A stretch of 64,000 nt of DNA from Juglans regia (taxonomy: Eukaryota; Streptophyta; Magnoliopsida; Fagales; Juglandaceae), in assembly GCF_001411555.2 (NCBI RefSeq), contig NC_049907.1:3666243-3730242 (forward strand). Reading direction: 5' to 3'. Positions 10,228 through 21,985 of this stretch are shown here, one piece after another (the stretch's first letter is position 1; each line of letters begins with the position of its first letter). A model generated the notes under the pieces. It was not told the DNA's origin. It was given only the letters and a program-made list of their open reading frames with translations, and made no database searches. Made by a program: the position numbers and the translations under genes.

Positions 10228-13217
10228 ATGCGGAACATAGCTTTAATTTCACCATTTTCATTCCTCTTTCTTTTGTTAATTCTCTGTCAGTACTCTTTCT
10301 TTAATTTGCACGCAGCAGAGGCTTTTAATGTCTCAGATGTGGGGCCTCTGGTGAAGAAAGATGAAAGGAGGTCCCTTGTTGCGACCGAGTACGGAGAGGT
10401 CACAGCCACTGATATCAGTGATGGAATCAGAGGGCTCTACCACCTTCAGTTCATCACTTTGGAGCCAAACTCTCTCTTTCTCCCAGTACTCCTCCATGCA
10501 GACATGGTCTTCTATGTCCACACAGGTGCAATGTTTCTTAAAAGATTGTTCTCTATATATAGATTATTATGTATAATTGCCTCAGCACCTATGGCGGCCG
10601 GTAAGTTTGATTTTCATTAAAAGTTTTTTTTTTTTTTTTTTTTGTATGTGTAGGAAGTGGAAGGTTGAGATGGGCTGAAGATGATGATAATCAAATGAAG
10701 AGGGTGAATTTACGTCGAGGAGATATCTACATGCTCCAGGCAGGTTCTATCTTCTATGTGAAGAGCAGCTTAGAACCGGAGCGCAAGAAGCTTAGGATAC
10801 ATGCAATGTTTTCCAACACACCTGATGACTCCTATGTATGAGTCTACTAGCTTCTTGTTACATATCTTCATTAATTTCTCATTTTTCTTGTCATTTTCCA
10901 GCAGATCTGAATGAATTAGTTGCCTAGCTAGCTATTAATTATTGTCTAATTGCTATATATTGAAATTATGTTAATTTCTAAAACCAATATTACAGGATCC
11001 GTTAATTGGAGCATACTCGAGCATTAGGAACCTTGTCCGAGGCTTTGATAAGAGAGTCCTACGGGCTGCTTTTAAGGTATAAGTTTTATCCTGACATTTT
11101 TGCCATGCCATGCTTTTAAGGTTAACCAATCCCGGACAATTAAGGTGCTAAACTATCAGATATTTTTCTTTTCAATACTTAAACATAAAACATTTTTAAT
11201 TTTAAATCTAATTTTTTTCATTTAATCATTACTTAATTATTACATTTTTTTCAAATTTCTAAAGAAAATAAAAAATAATAATACAATTATTTCAAATTTC
11301 AAAATAAAAATTCTATTTAAATTTTTTTCTCTCATTTTTTTAAAATTTAATAAAATATCCTAATTCAAACTATTTCATATTTTAAGATATTATAATCTTA
11401 ACTCAAACTATTTTCGCACGTATTATGAGATATTCTATCTTATCAAACGGCCAAATTTTGTGTGCACAATGCTCATGATAAGGTTAACCAATTTTACGAG
11501 TCGCGTTTGACACGACATTATCTGTTTTTTTTTTATCTTTTATGGTACGTATCCCAATTACTAGGAATATCCTCTGAACCACTTAATCATTTTTATTTTC
11601 TTTTTTTTTTCAGAAGCGGAACCGTGAGATGTTTTTTAATGTGTAATAATGTAAGATTTACTATAAACGATGATGTTTTATTTATTTTTTCTCAAGGTCC
11701 CTGAAGATGTCATAGACGACATAACACAAGGAACCCCAGCACCAGCCATAGTGCATGCGGTGCAAACAAAAGAAGAAAACTTCTGGGAATTGGAGGCTCG
11801 GTTCCTGAAAGTCTTCCTTGGAGGCAAAGGCGGCATGACATTCAACAAGAAGAAGAAAATAAGAGCCTATAATATTCTTGATGCGGACCCAGATTTCGAG
11901 AACTGTAACGGGTGGAGCCTAACAGTGACCAGAAGAAATGCAAATTTATTGAAGGGTTCCAATATTGGTCTTTTCATGGTGAACTTGACAAAGGTTAGTC
12001 ATGAGTTGTGGCAATTAACACCTTTGCTTTGTTCGTAATTGGAAACTCAACTCGTAATTCTAACATTTGTTTTTCTTTGGAAGGGCTCAATGATGGGGCC
12101 CCATTGGAATCCAATGGCAACCGAGATTGCAATTGTCTTACAAGGGCAAGGGATGGTAAGGGTGATTTGTTCAAGCAGTGCTAAAAAACCAGAGTGCAAA
12201 AATATGAGGTTGATGGTCAAAGAAGGAGATGTTTTTGCTGTACCTAGGTTCCATCCCATGGCTCAGATGTCTTTCAACAATGACTCGTTTGTTTTCATGG
12301 GATTCAGCACAACAAGAAGGAGAAATCACCCTCAATTTCTGGCAGGAAAGAGCTCAGTTCTTCAAACTTTGGACAAGCAAGCCTTGGCTGTATCCTTCAA
12401 TGTCACCAACAGTACGATTGATCAGCTTTTGTCTGGGCAGGCTGATTCATTCATACTGGAGTGTACTTCTTGTGCTGAGGAAGAGAAAATTATATTGGAG
12501 GAAGAAATTGAGCGAGAAAGGGAGGAAGAGAAAGCTAGGAAGAGAGAGAGAGAAGAGAGAGAGAGAGAAGAGAGAGAAAGGGAGGAAGAGGAAGCGAGGA
12601 AGAGAGAAGAGGAGGCTAGGAAGAGAGAGGAAAGGGAAGAGAAAGAGAGAGAAGAGCGAGAGGAAAAGGAAGCTAGAAAGAGAGAAGAGGAGGCTAGGAA
12701 GAGACAGGAAGAAGAGGAGGCCAGAAAGAGAGAGGAAGAGGAGGAGAGGAGGGAGAAAAAAGAAGCAGAAAGCAAACAAGAAGAAGAAAGAAGGCGACGA
12801 GAAGAGGAAAAGGAACAAAGACAAGAAGAAGAAGGGAGAAGAGAGAGAGAAGAAAGGGAAAGTGAAAGGAGGGAGAGAGAACGAGAAGAACAAGAACAAG
12901 AAGAGAGGCAGAAAGAGGAAGAGAAAAGGAGACAAGAAGAAGCAGAATGGGAGGAGGAAGAGGCCAGGAGAGAAGAAGAAAGGAGGAGAAGGAGACAGGA
13001 AGAAGAAGAAGAAGCAAGAAGAGAGAGGGAAAGAGAAAAGGAACGGAGACGGTGGGAAGAAGCAAGAAGAGAGAGGGAAATACAAGAACCTGCTGGAAGA
13101 CAACCTGAAGAAAGAGAAGAACAAAGGAGACAGAATGAGAAAGCTACAAGCGAAGAGCAAGAGGAGGAAGACAGTAGGGAAGGTGGTAGAAGAGCTCCGA
13201 GGATGCGGTGGATTTGA
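10228..13217 (+). CDS. Vicilin-like seed storage protein, double cupin with Glu/Arg-rich tail
   Basis: Five exons (10228-10525, 10654-10835, 10996-11076, 11697-11993, 12084-13217) join in frame at GT-AG junctions to 663 aa. I chose the ATG at 10228 because it directly precedes a signal peptide (residues 1-32, a hydrophobic core of F/L). The upstream in-frame ATG at 10174 would bury that signal. Cupin barrel 1 spans about residues 50-200 (QFITLEPNSLFLPVLLHADMVFYVHTG at its start). Barrel 2 is in exons 4-5 (MVNLTKGSMMGPHWNP, then EGDVFAVPRFHPMAQMSF). From about residue 418 to the end the protein is almost only Glu, Arg, Lys and Gln, probably one long charged helix. The whole layout, tail included, matches the Arabidopsis At2g18540 type. 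The family is secreted or vacuolar and related to 7S globulins, though a storage role for this member is inferred. Intron 3 carries a family C element. Confidence 0.93.
11140..11451. mobile_element. Family C MITE-like element in cupin intron 3
   Basis: AT-rich, non-coding segment similar in order to the element at 4737-5064: AATACTTAAACATAAAA early, TTTAATAAAATATCC late, and an end motif GAGATATTCTATCTTATC. Terminal repeats are more decayed here. It makes up about half of intron 3 (11077-11696). Confidence 0.5.
12477..13165 (+). repeat. Long polypurine tract within the cupin last exon
   Basis: Nearly 690 bp of A and G on the plus strand, built from diverged GARGAAGAG-type units that encode the Glu/Arg tail. 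Because stop codons need a T on the sense strand and an A on the antisense strand, the tract is open in almost every frame, which explains the long antisense and alternative-frame ORFs here. Confidence 0.9.
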
Positions 13218-13468
13218 GAACTGGATACCCAATTGAATTGGGTATTTTTCATCAAATCTAGCATGCATGTCGGATGTCTTTATCTTATGACGTCTTTTTG
13301 GTAGAATAAGCTTTCTGACCCATGTCTGTACTGTTTGATAGTTCAATAAGTTCTACTTCAGTAGGTGTGATGAGACTCTTCAGATAAATGGGTACGAAAT
13401 TCTGCATCGGTAATTGAAAATAAACATGGCTAGAGGCTAATTGTAGTTCTTTTTCAGTCCTACGCCCT

Positions 13469-13644
13469 GTTTGGATTCGGACGGTTTATCTCATAGTCAA
13501 AATTTTTATAAATTTGTATAGAAAATATAATAAATAATTTAATTTTTTTTAATTTTAAAATAATAATAATATTAAAAATAATATTTTAATAATATTTTAT
13601 TTAATTTATTTAAAATTATCTCATCTCATTTTACCATCCAAACC
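13469..13644 (-). mobile_element. MITE family A copy
   Basis: It is bounded by GTTTGGATTCGG (13469) and CCATCCAAACC (ending 13644), with the family A AT-rich body in reverse orientation (AAATATAATAAATAATTTAA, then TTATTTAAAATTATCTCATC). It lies 250 bp downstream of the cupin stop, between two tail-to-tail genes. Confidence 0.7.
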
Positions 13645-13659
13645 AATCCAAATATAAAT

Positions 13660-13875
13660 GAGTAGTATTATTTTACCGCTTAGAATAACCCACTCTAAGT
13701 GACCATTAAGTCAAATTGATCATTTTATTTTTTTTCAATTTTTTTATATTATTTTAAAATATTTTATAAAAAAAAATATTAATACATTAATAATTATTTT
13801 CTTAATTATTAAGTAGAATTTAATACATGAAGTGATAAAATAAAGAGGTAAATTGAGTCAACAAAATAACATTTT
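13660..13875 (-). repeat. Family B-like AT-rich element
   Basis: It begins near GTAGTATTATTTTACC and ends near AAATAACATTTTT. Interior phrases match the reverse orientation of family B copies (ATTAATACATTAATAATTATTT, TTAATTATTAAGTA). Confidence 0.45.
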
Positions 13876-13879
13876 TCAA

Positions 13880-14285
13880 CAGGGATTGCTCGATGTTTCC
13901 TCGGTGTAGTTTCCTATGATATGGCAAGAAGCACATAGCTATTTTGTCCTCCAAAGCTTTGGTGTAATTAGATCGACACAATTGACTTTTGCCCCCCAGC
14001 CAGTTAAACTACAGCGTGTGGATCGTATCTTAAGATTGACCAGTCCTATCCTCCACAGAGTTATTGTTAACCAGTAAAAAGTTTCCCAGTTCATATTGCA
14101 TACAGTAGGTCACACGTTGGACTAGGACAGAAAATAAAAATAAAAATAAATATGCGTTGCTAATATAGTTCAAAACAGTTCAGCTCTTCAGAGGAACGAA
14201 TATAAGCAAGATATCAAATACAAGTTCCCGGGAGTTTCACGGCCAAAATTTTTAAGTAATGGGCTTGGAGTTGGAGATGAGAAAC
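13880..14285. other. Tail-to-tail intergenic region and phosphatase 3' UTR
   Basis: No open frame of interest. The part next to 14285 is expected to be the 3' UTR of the minus-strand phosphatase. Confidence 0.5.
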
Positions 14286-17200
14286 TCACACACCTACAGA
14301 ACTAGTTACATATGACACAACAACTGTGATGTCGTCAAGCTTGCCTCCGTAATAGCGGAACCCGGCCACTTGAGCGGCCGTAGAAAATGGTGTTGGCCGA
14401 TTTCTATCGACAGCTCGCTGGCGCGCCAAAGCTGCTATCTTCTGAGCAGTTACTTGAGGTTCCAAGCCAGCTCTCACCGCATGAACAACAACAGCTGTAA
14501 CCTCGTTATTATACAGGTTATCGAATAATCCATCTGTTCCAGCAATAATGACATCCCCAGCGGTGACGGGAATTGTAAATACCTGGATACATCGATCCCA
14601 GAAAGATGGTCAAGTCTGTGACACTTGAGTGTACTGATTAAGCTGCTGGTTTAATTGATGAATAATATCGGTGGGAAAATATTCAAGACATAACTTCTTT
14701 TTTTTATAAGTATATTCAAGACATACCTTTCTTAGCTTTACTTCAGGAAAAACGATATTTTCTTGTCATATCAGTAACCCAAGCTGATTTAGTTAACAAT
14801 CTCTTTATTCATGGGTTCCAGAATTATGGAAGCCTAATGCTATGCAGATTTTCAGAACTCATGATCCAATTTACTTCCTTAACCAGTTAACCTCGTCTAG
14901 AATTTAATGTTGTGTCTCTGAGAGAGAGAGAGAGAGAAGGCACCAAATATTCTCCAACAATGACCATGACAGAAGCTTTATAGGGTACTGTTGTCTGTGT
15001 CACTATGGCATGTATAAGTTCTTACGTGACAGAAGTAAGCTGAAACTCTTTTTTCTCGAATATATCCGGAGCAATATGTCAGACACTAGCACAGAATGCA
15101 TGCTTGCAAGGTATAGAAGAGTTAGCTGACCTGACCAGAGCTGGGTAGATCACCCCCACTGCCACTCTCCAGCTGATATGTAAAATTGAAGCCATGCTGC
15201 TGCACTGGGGATTGGAAGACAATGCATCCATCTCTAACCACTACAAATCCACTGTCTCCTAGATTAATAGCATGCAGTCCCTGCCAAAAGAATCAAACAG
15301 ATTAAACCATATCGCACGTAATGAAAAATTTCTTTTTAATCTCTAGCGTAAATTTATCAAAAGGCACATAAAGATAATCAAACATGGACGGCAAGAGTTT
15401 GCTAAAGGTTTCTGTGACCCGCAACTCCATCACATATTCCATTCAGATTTTAATTGTGCCAATGCCTGCAGTCTACCACACCAGTCACAGTGATTTCATA
15501 CTGCTAAAAGTTGCAACTAGGCAGCCTTTTTGCCTTAAGAGGCTTCCAATTAACAGGGAAAAAAAAGAACAGTTGGGAGTTTGCAATGATCCCAGGTGTA
15601 CGAAGTAAGAAAGTTATTTGTAGTAAACAATGATTAAATTTCTCATACATGATACAACCAAGAGAAAGGGCTGCCATTTTTTCAAAAATGTCACTTGGTT
15701 GAAGACATAACCAGGAGTAACCCTCCAGAAATTCAAAGGCATGAAATCTGCTAATCTAGAAAGTATAGAAAAAGGAGGGAAGAGCCTCTGTTCCGCCACA
15801 ACTGCTAAAACTTCAGTTAAGTTTATAAATTTAAGCGTACATGTAGGTATCAAGACAAGACTCGCAATGAGGTGGAGAGATATATGTGCATGTATACAAG
15901 CATAAACAAAAAATATATGTCCTAAATGTCAGAAAAAGGCCTGAGAAAGTCATATCTTTTATAATCAAAAGCATATCCCCAAACAACAATATTTATAAAA
16001 CATTCCAACTTCCATAGGTATCAAAACCCAATAAAAGTGACAGGTATAGGGAACTTAAACTGGAGTACCATCCTCTGCTTAAAAGATGGTGGCTAGTGAA
16101 TATGAGGAGGGAGAAAACCTCATCTGTGAGAGCAATGATACATGCTGTTGAGGAACCTTTGGCCTTTGTGCTTGAGTGGGCCTTCTCTAACACCCTGGCC
16201 GGGTCAATAGAACCCTTGGGCTCCTCCTGAATTGCAGCCACCGAATGAGACATAAGTTCACGGGCAAATAGTCCTGCATCAACACCAACATCCGCCCAGC
16301 CGCCTACACCATCTGCAACACCAATTGCTTGCTCATCTATGCAAATAAAATGAGCATCCTCTCCACCTTTCTCTTCCTTATCAGGATGTGGCAGGTAACA
16401 TGATCCTGATATTAGCTTCAGGGTCCTGTCCCCCATAATAATTCTGAACAACCAAACAAGATATCCATGTAAAAACAGTGAGAAACAGCAAAAAGCAAAC
16501 TCCGTTGTAAAGCTACAGAAACCCTCCTCTTTCAGACTGCTAAGCCCAATTGGCAAAGTTCGAACTCTCTCCCAGCTAATTTTGTTTTCCCTTTTGGTAT
16601 TAGGAGAAGGGGGACCCACACACAGTCCAGACTACAAAAGGTGAATGATAATATTCATTTCATAGACATAGTTTGTTCCAGACCCACCAATTCTGTTTCT
16701 CAATAGAAAATAGTGATTACATGCTATAGAGGGCAACCTTAAATGGTAGCATCCATAAATCAACTAAACTGCCCAATTAAGCACAAAGCAAATGATAGAC
16801 AATGGAGATCATTAATCAATCAATTAAGATGACTAGGAAAAACAAAGATTGAAGAATATGAGAGCGCATACTGGCCAGACAAAATGGTGGAATCCGCAAG
16901 CTGTTCATCACGAGAATTGCTTTCAAAAGAAACATCAGCCCCTGTAGAATAGCATGCAGAGGATGAAGTATGGACATTCTTTGAATGTGGCTCAACAAGT
17001 AAACTGGGGTCACTATTCCACCGCAAACCATCAAAACTAAAATTCCCACAGATAAGATGACTGCTGGGCTGTTTTTGCCTTCTGAAACTCAAGGTAGCTT
17101 TGCGGCATCTGCTATGGCTTCCATTGTTGTAAAAAACACCAGTAGGTTTTGAGAATTCTAATGCATTTCCGCAACTTGTGATCAATTCATCGACATAAAC

Positions 17201-17461
17201 ATCTCCCAACAAAGCTTTGGAAGTAGAAGCAGCCATAGATTTTCTCTTGCGGTCACAGCCAAGAGGAAACCGAGAAGTGCCAGAGATCAAAGAAGCTGAA
17301 TATGGCAAGGAATGCAACAGCACTGAATTCCCAAACAACAAATCCCCAGGTCCAAGTAGCAAATTTATTGAATAACGCCACCCACCTCGTTGCTGAACTG
17401 TTGCCCGAGGGAAAGCAGAATAGATAGTAGTATTCAGCTTTGAGAAAATGCCAGATTGCAT
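14286..17461 (-). CDS. Protein phosphatase 2C (PP2C55/PTC7-type)
   Basis: Four coding exons on the minus strand, 17461-16872, 16443-16119, 15280-15131 and 14582-14286, join in frame at GT-AG sites to 453 aa. Residues 1-196 are a poorly conserved N-terminal extension rich in Ser, Arg and Leu, which could be an organelle-targeting region. The catalytic domain follows (about 205-450): GGEDAHF (224-228 region) and [17 protein letters not shown] (238-254) carry metal-binding acidic residues, then [14 protein letters not shown] (370-377) and the closing [13 protein letters not shown] (434-446). These are the PPM/PP2C motifs in the arrangement of plant PP2C55/PP2C80-like proteins and yeast mitochondrial PTC7. 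It dephosphorylates Ser/Thr residues using Mg or Mn. Substrate and compartment cannot be read from sequence. Confidence 0.92.
14919..14937. repeat. (GA)n microsatellite in phosphatase intron 3
   Basis: Nine or so GA units inside the intron between 14583 and 15130. Confidence 0.8.
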
Positions 17462-17467
17462 CTTAGC

Positions 17468-18460
17468 CTTGTAGATAGAATGCCCTTAAATCAATTACTC
17501 TCTCCAAGAAAATCCAACCTTGGATATCATCTAGAACATAAGATATCATTATCCCCTCACCAATTAACATATATGCAATTTATGCAAAGCCTTCGCAATT
17601 TATGAAGCCTACTATGAAAAGAGAAAACGGGGTATTACAAGGCGTGAACGGCTAAAAAGATGCAGAAACACACATAAAGGCAGAGATTGTTAAGAATACA
17701 GTACAAATAATTAAATTTACCTCTCCATAAGCTTAAACTTTGAGACAAATGATGATTTTATATAATATTTGGCTGCTCTACACTCTATCCTATTTAACTA
17801 AATATTTTACGTGTTGAGATCAATCATTGAGGGGGAATCTGGCCCACACGTAAGGGAGAGTATTATAAATATAATATAATATTATTATTGTTTTGAGATT
17901 TAAAAAAATTAAATTGTTTATTATATTTTGTGCATAAATTTGAAAAAGTCGTAATGATGAGATGAGAGGAGATGAAACCGTTTCTGTATTCAAACGAGCC
18001 TAATATGGCCAGTTCCACCTAGTTATTTAACCCAAAACAAATCCTCTGGCTTTGAAAAAATCTAGTGGCCAAAAGCTAGCTGGGACTTTGCTTTCCTTTC
18101 TCGGAATTAAAATTAAACTCAGAAAACAACAGATAGTGAACTTAAACTCAAACTCGAGAAAAAAAAAAATGGAACTCTACAACATTACTTAAACATAACC
18201 GAATTACATGGAAATAATTATTTACATAGAAACAACCGAACCCATTTTTACATTTGTTAGCTTAAACAATACCGATTCCCAGAAGCAGAAACAGCATGCC
18301 CATTAAAAAAAAAAATTGCTTAAGTATACCAAAACAAAACCTCACAATTTATGCATTTCTAGCCCTAAGTAATCGAAAAATAAACCGCTTTCAAAATCGA
18401 ACCGGTATAAAAAGATTGAAGTCTGACACATGATTATCAGAATTTTTGAAAAAATCTCAC
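17468..18460 (-). other. Probable 5'-UTR intron of the phosphatase gene
   Basis: On the minus strand a clean donor (AACGAG|GTGAGA, exon edge 18461) and an acceptor (CTACAAG|GCTAAG, six bases before the start codon) bracket this stretch. A first non-coding exon would lie at about 18461-18600. The intron contains a partial family A MITE at 17875-18000. The splice pair is inferred, not proven. Confidence 0.5.
17875..18000 (+). mobile_element. MITE family A, partial copy in 5'-UTR intron
   Basis: The 3' two thirds of family A are present: TTGTTTTGAGATTTAAAAAA, AATTGTTTATTATATTTTG, GTAATGATGAGATGAGAG, and a right end TTTCTGTATTCAAACGAG. The left end is missing. Confidence 0.65.
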
Positions 18461-18604
18461 CTCGTTCTGACCGAATACGATATTTGAGCCCTCCGTAGAA
18501 GATAGCTCCGAATGTGATCTATCCAGAGAAACACTCAGCTGGCTGCATAGAGAAGCTCCTCTTCCCTTCCGATTCTGCGTAAGGTCCACAACAACCTAAA
18601 AAGA

Positions 18605-19300
18605 GCCGCGTGGGACCAGAGGGTCATCGGTTTTGTACTTTTCTCCGATAATTTGTTGGACATAAAAGTCCCCATGAGCGCGCGCAGAAACAGGAACATA
18701 GTAACAATTAAAATCGAAATCATTTCTAGGTATATGGTAATTTAACATTTTTAAGCGCGAAAACGTTGAATCCTGGCACGTGATAAGAGGCATGTGGCTT
18801 CACCTATTTTAGTAGAATCCAGGTTCTGCCTGTCTTTTTGTTTTGCAGTTATCTATTAAATTCTGGATTTATTTTCTTAAAATAAAATTTAAAAAATAAT
18901 GAATAATATTGTATTACAAAATAAAAATTAAATTGATATAAAATAGAAAAATATCCTAGCTATATATGAATTAGATAAAAATAATCTCATAAAATGATGT
19001 AACGTGATATGATTCGTTAAATTATAAATTTATTTTTACTATAAAATAGATCTAATAGATTACATAAAATCACGTTAATTTATGAGATTACTTTTATATA
19101 ATCTATTTAAGATTGTAACAGTATTATAAAAATATGATATATAGTATTATCTCAAATATTATATTTTGTTATGAGTAATCCTGTCCTCCATGTGTTATAA
19201 TACAGTTTTTTATTTCAACTCTAGCTTTGACACGCAAGAGTTGAACTCATATCATAATGTCGGGAAATTATGCTCACGAAACATTGTAACACTCTTAGGA
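18605..19300. other. AT-rich intergenic DNA
   Basis: It includes the likely promoter side of the minus-strand phosphatase. No other gene, and no clear TATA box that I would single out. Confidence 0.5.
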
Positions 19301-19302
19301 GA

Positions 19303-19526
19303 TGTTTGGATTCGAAGATGACTTGAGATGACTTGAGATGAGCTGAGATGAGTTGAGATAGATTGTGAATAATAATGAGATGAGTTGAGATGGATTGTGA
19401 ATAGTAATGAGATGAGTTGTGAATAGTAATAAGATTTGTGAGTTAAAGTTACTGAATAGTAATGAATAATAGTGAGATGAGTTGAGATGAGCTGAGATGA
19501 GCTGAGATGACTTGCGAATCCAAACA
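19303..19526. mobile_element. MITE with perfect 12-bp terminal repeats and GATGA-rich interior
   Basis: TGTTTGGATTCG at 19303-19314 is a perfect inverted copy of CGAATCCAAACA at 19515-19526. The interior is not the usual AT-rich family A body. It is mostly imperfect repeats of GATGAGTTGA / GAGATGAGCTGA with GTGAATAGTAATGA. It is probably a family A relative in which the subterminal repeat has expanded and the body has been lost. The His/Ser-rich minus-strand frame across it is not a gene. Confidence 0.75.
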
Positions 19527-19926
19527 AGCCCTTAACTGATAATGCTACACTAATGTTATATTCGGAAAGAATAATTATGTTTGTATCTAGGCGCAGAGAA
19601 CATACATATGATATAATTTATTTAAATTTGAAATTAAAAAATTTAAATCTTACAAATTATATCATATATTAAAAGTTACGTAAAGTATGTATCCTCCACA
19701 CTCGCCTACAAATAGAATTATTCATTTTAAAGTAGAACTAATCTTGAGAGAAGCTATTGTTTGGGAGCAGCTACTTTGCACATTCTATGTGGCATCATCC
19801 TAACCATCCATCTAGAGAGAAAAAATTAGTGGATTGTAATGTGTGCATTGTATGCACCACTACAGTAAATGTTATATAGTACTACTCTTTAAAATATTAC
19901 TAGAAGCATGATTGTACTTTGCTTAT

Positions 19927-20092
19927 GTGTGGTTTAGATAGTGAGTGGAGATAAGATGAAATGAAAGTTGAATAAAATATTATTTTTATTTTGATATTTA
20001 AAAAGGTTAATTTTTTTATTATATATTTTTCTAAAATTTAAAAAAAATAGTAATAATGAAATTAGTTAAGATTGTTTCAAAATCAGGCCTTA
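19927..20092 (+). mobile_element. MITE family A copy
   Basis: It opens GTGGTTTAGATAGTGAGTGG and contains AAAGTTGAATAAAATATTAT and an AT-rich body. The right end TTTCAAAATCAGGCC is decayed. Confidence 0.6.
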
Positions 20093-20382
20093 ATCCACCC
20101 TTTTGTATTCACCTATTCACACCGGACGGACCAGTCTTTCGGAAAAGAGAATATAAGTTCATATTGTTTGACCCTTTGGGTTTGGAATAGAAAGAGCTAA
20201 AGCCTGCTGCGGGAACTTGGGCTTTCGGCCATATTCGAAGTCGAAGAACAAATTGCTTGTTTTCTTATTAGTTAGTGAGAGGCCCAATCATTTTAGGTTG
20301 AATAGACTTCTTACCGAAAAATAATTTGATTTTTTATTTCTTTGCCATGTACTCTTTTACTCAAATTTATTTATATAAAGGA

Positions 20383-20520
20383 TTGCCAAATGACCTTTTT
20401 TTTTATCGATTTAGTTTCATACATTTTTTTATATTCTTAAATATTTAAAAAAAAATCCACAATAGTATTAAAAAATATTTCTTTAATTATTAAATAAATA
20501 AAAAAATAGATATTTTTCTC
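20383..20520. repeat. Family B-like fragment
   Basis: AT-rich fragment with the family B core (AAAAATATTTCTTTAATTAT, TTAAATAAATAAAAAAATAG). Ends are unclear. Confidence 0.3.
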
Positions 20521-20542
20521 GAGTCTCGGTAGACTAAGTTCC

Positions 20543-20746
20543 GTCTGGATAGTAAAAATATTTCATCTAATCTTATCATTACAAATTTTTTAAATTTTCA
20601 CATAAAATATAATAAATAATCTAACTTTTTAAAATCTTAAAATAATAATAATATTAAAAAATAATTTTCTACCAATATTTTATTTAATTTTTAATTTTTA
20701 TCTCAATTCATCTTATCTCAACTCACTATCAAAATCACACCTAAAC
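20543..20746 (-). mobile_element. MITE family A copy
   Basis: Reverse orientation, from GTCTGGATAGTAAAA to CAAAATCACACCTAAAC, with AAAATATAATAAATAATC and the closing ATTCATCTTATCTCAAC. About 204 bp, which is the family length. Confidence 0.7.
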
Positions 20747-21587
20747 ATTTTCCTTATATAAAATTCCTACAACTACTGAAAGGGCAGCTAACTAAATAGC
20801 GCAATGGACTGTTTCAAAATGTCTATTTAGAAGCATATTCATTATTAATATACCTCCAATCATTTGGATTTTTATAATAGGAAAGACCCACCAGTTCTTT
20901 TTTATTTTTTTAAGTAAAAACCCATCTGTTATTATGTTATATGTATGTAACTAAGGTAGTTTAAAAAAAAATAATCGAGCTAGCTACAAGAAACTGAAGG
21001 CGAGAGGAGAACAACACATCACAATAATAATTTCACATGCATTGTATTCGAAAGGTTCACTGTTTCGTTTTGGTTGAATTTAGTGATCGGTACTGTAACT
21101 TCAGATCTGAATAAATTGTAAGGATACGGAGAACATCAGATTGATTTTTCTTTTTTAATTTTAATTTTAGAAAATGATTTATATAATTATTTACCAGCTC
21201 TACGTATTCTTTATAAAAAAAAATATATGATTCACATGAAAAAAAAAATTTTCAATAAAATCCACTTCAAAAAAAATGTGCCGGTTTTGCAAATCTTACT
21301 ATTATATCTAAGTAAGAAAAATAATATTTACAGTATTAAGGTGTTCAAGCTCTAAACATTTGTTTTTTTTATTTTAAATAAGAATATCTTATACTCTTGT
21401 AAAAAATTATTTTTTTAAAAATAAATCTTATTTTTTTATAAAAATATTTAAAATTTATATATTCTAAAACTTTACCTGTTATTACTTTTATATTTTATTT
21501 TTATCATTACGCAATCAATACAATCTGCCAACCATACAAGATTCTATATATCATTTCACGTAGAAAATGCATTAGATACACAAATTA

Positions 21588-21787
21588 AACAATCTCATAT
21601 CACTTCATTTTATATAATAATTATAATTTTTTTAAACTTTTACATAAAATATAATAAATTAATTAATTTTTTTTAATTATAAAATAAAAATATTATATTC
21701 TATAAAAAAAATTATATTAAAAAATTATATTTTAATAATATTTTATTTAACTTTTAATTTTTACCACATCTCACCTCCAACAAAGCA
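21588..21787 (-). mobile_element. MITE family A, decayed copy
   Basis: Reverse-orientation body: TCATATCACTTCATTTTA, AAAATATAATAAATTAAT, ATTTTAATAATATTTTATT, ACATCTCACCTCCAAC. Termini are decayed. Confidence 0.5.
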
Positions 21788-21854
21788 ATTTACACAACAC
21801 TGTTACAGTCTACAGAGCAATAGATGTGTATCCGAATTTAGGATCTCAAGTGAA

Positions 21855-21985
21855 TTAAGTCTAGATTATTTTTACAAAACGAGTTAAGATTAAAATTAAA
21901 AATTAAATAAAATATTATTAAAATATTTTTTAAAAAAATTTAAAAAATTCAATTATTTATTTTATTTTACGTATATAACTGTCAT
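21855..21985 (+). mobile_element. MITE family A, partial copy
   Basis: Forward-orientation left half with AAATTAAATAAAATATTAT and AATTCAATTATTTATTTTA. The right end is missing. Confidence 0.4.

Noticed and set aside
12229..13236. 335-codon plus-strand ORF rich in Lys/Arg
   Set aside because: Alternative frame of the cupin last exon. The cupin frame is fixed by the in-frame junction from exon 4 and by cupin motifs.
12422..13346. Long antisense ORFs of 280-299 codons over the cupin last exon, rich in Ser/Leu or Phe/Pro
   Set aside because: They are mirror frames of a purine-only tract, which cannot contain stop codons; no domain, start context or splice structure supports them.
15384..15853. 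Open frames on both strands between phosphatase exons 2 and 3
   Set aside because: They lie in intron 2, with no phosphatase motif; exon 2 joins exon 3 in frame to give the conserved [12 protein letters not shown].
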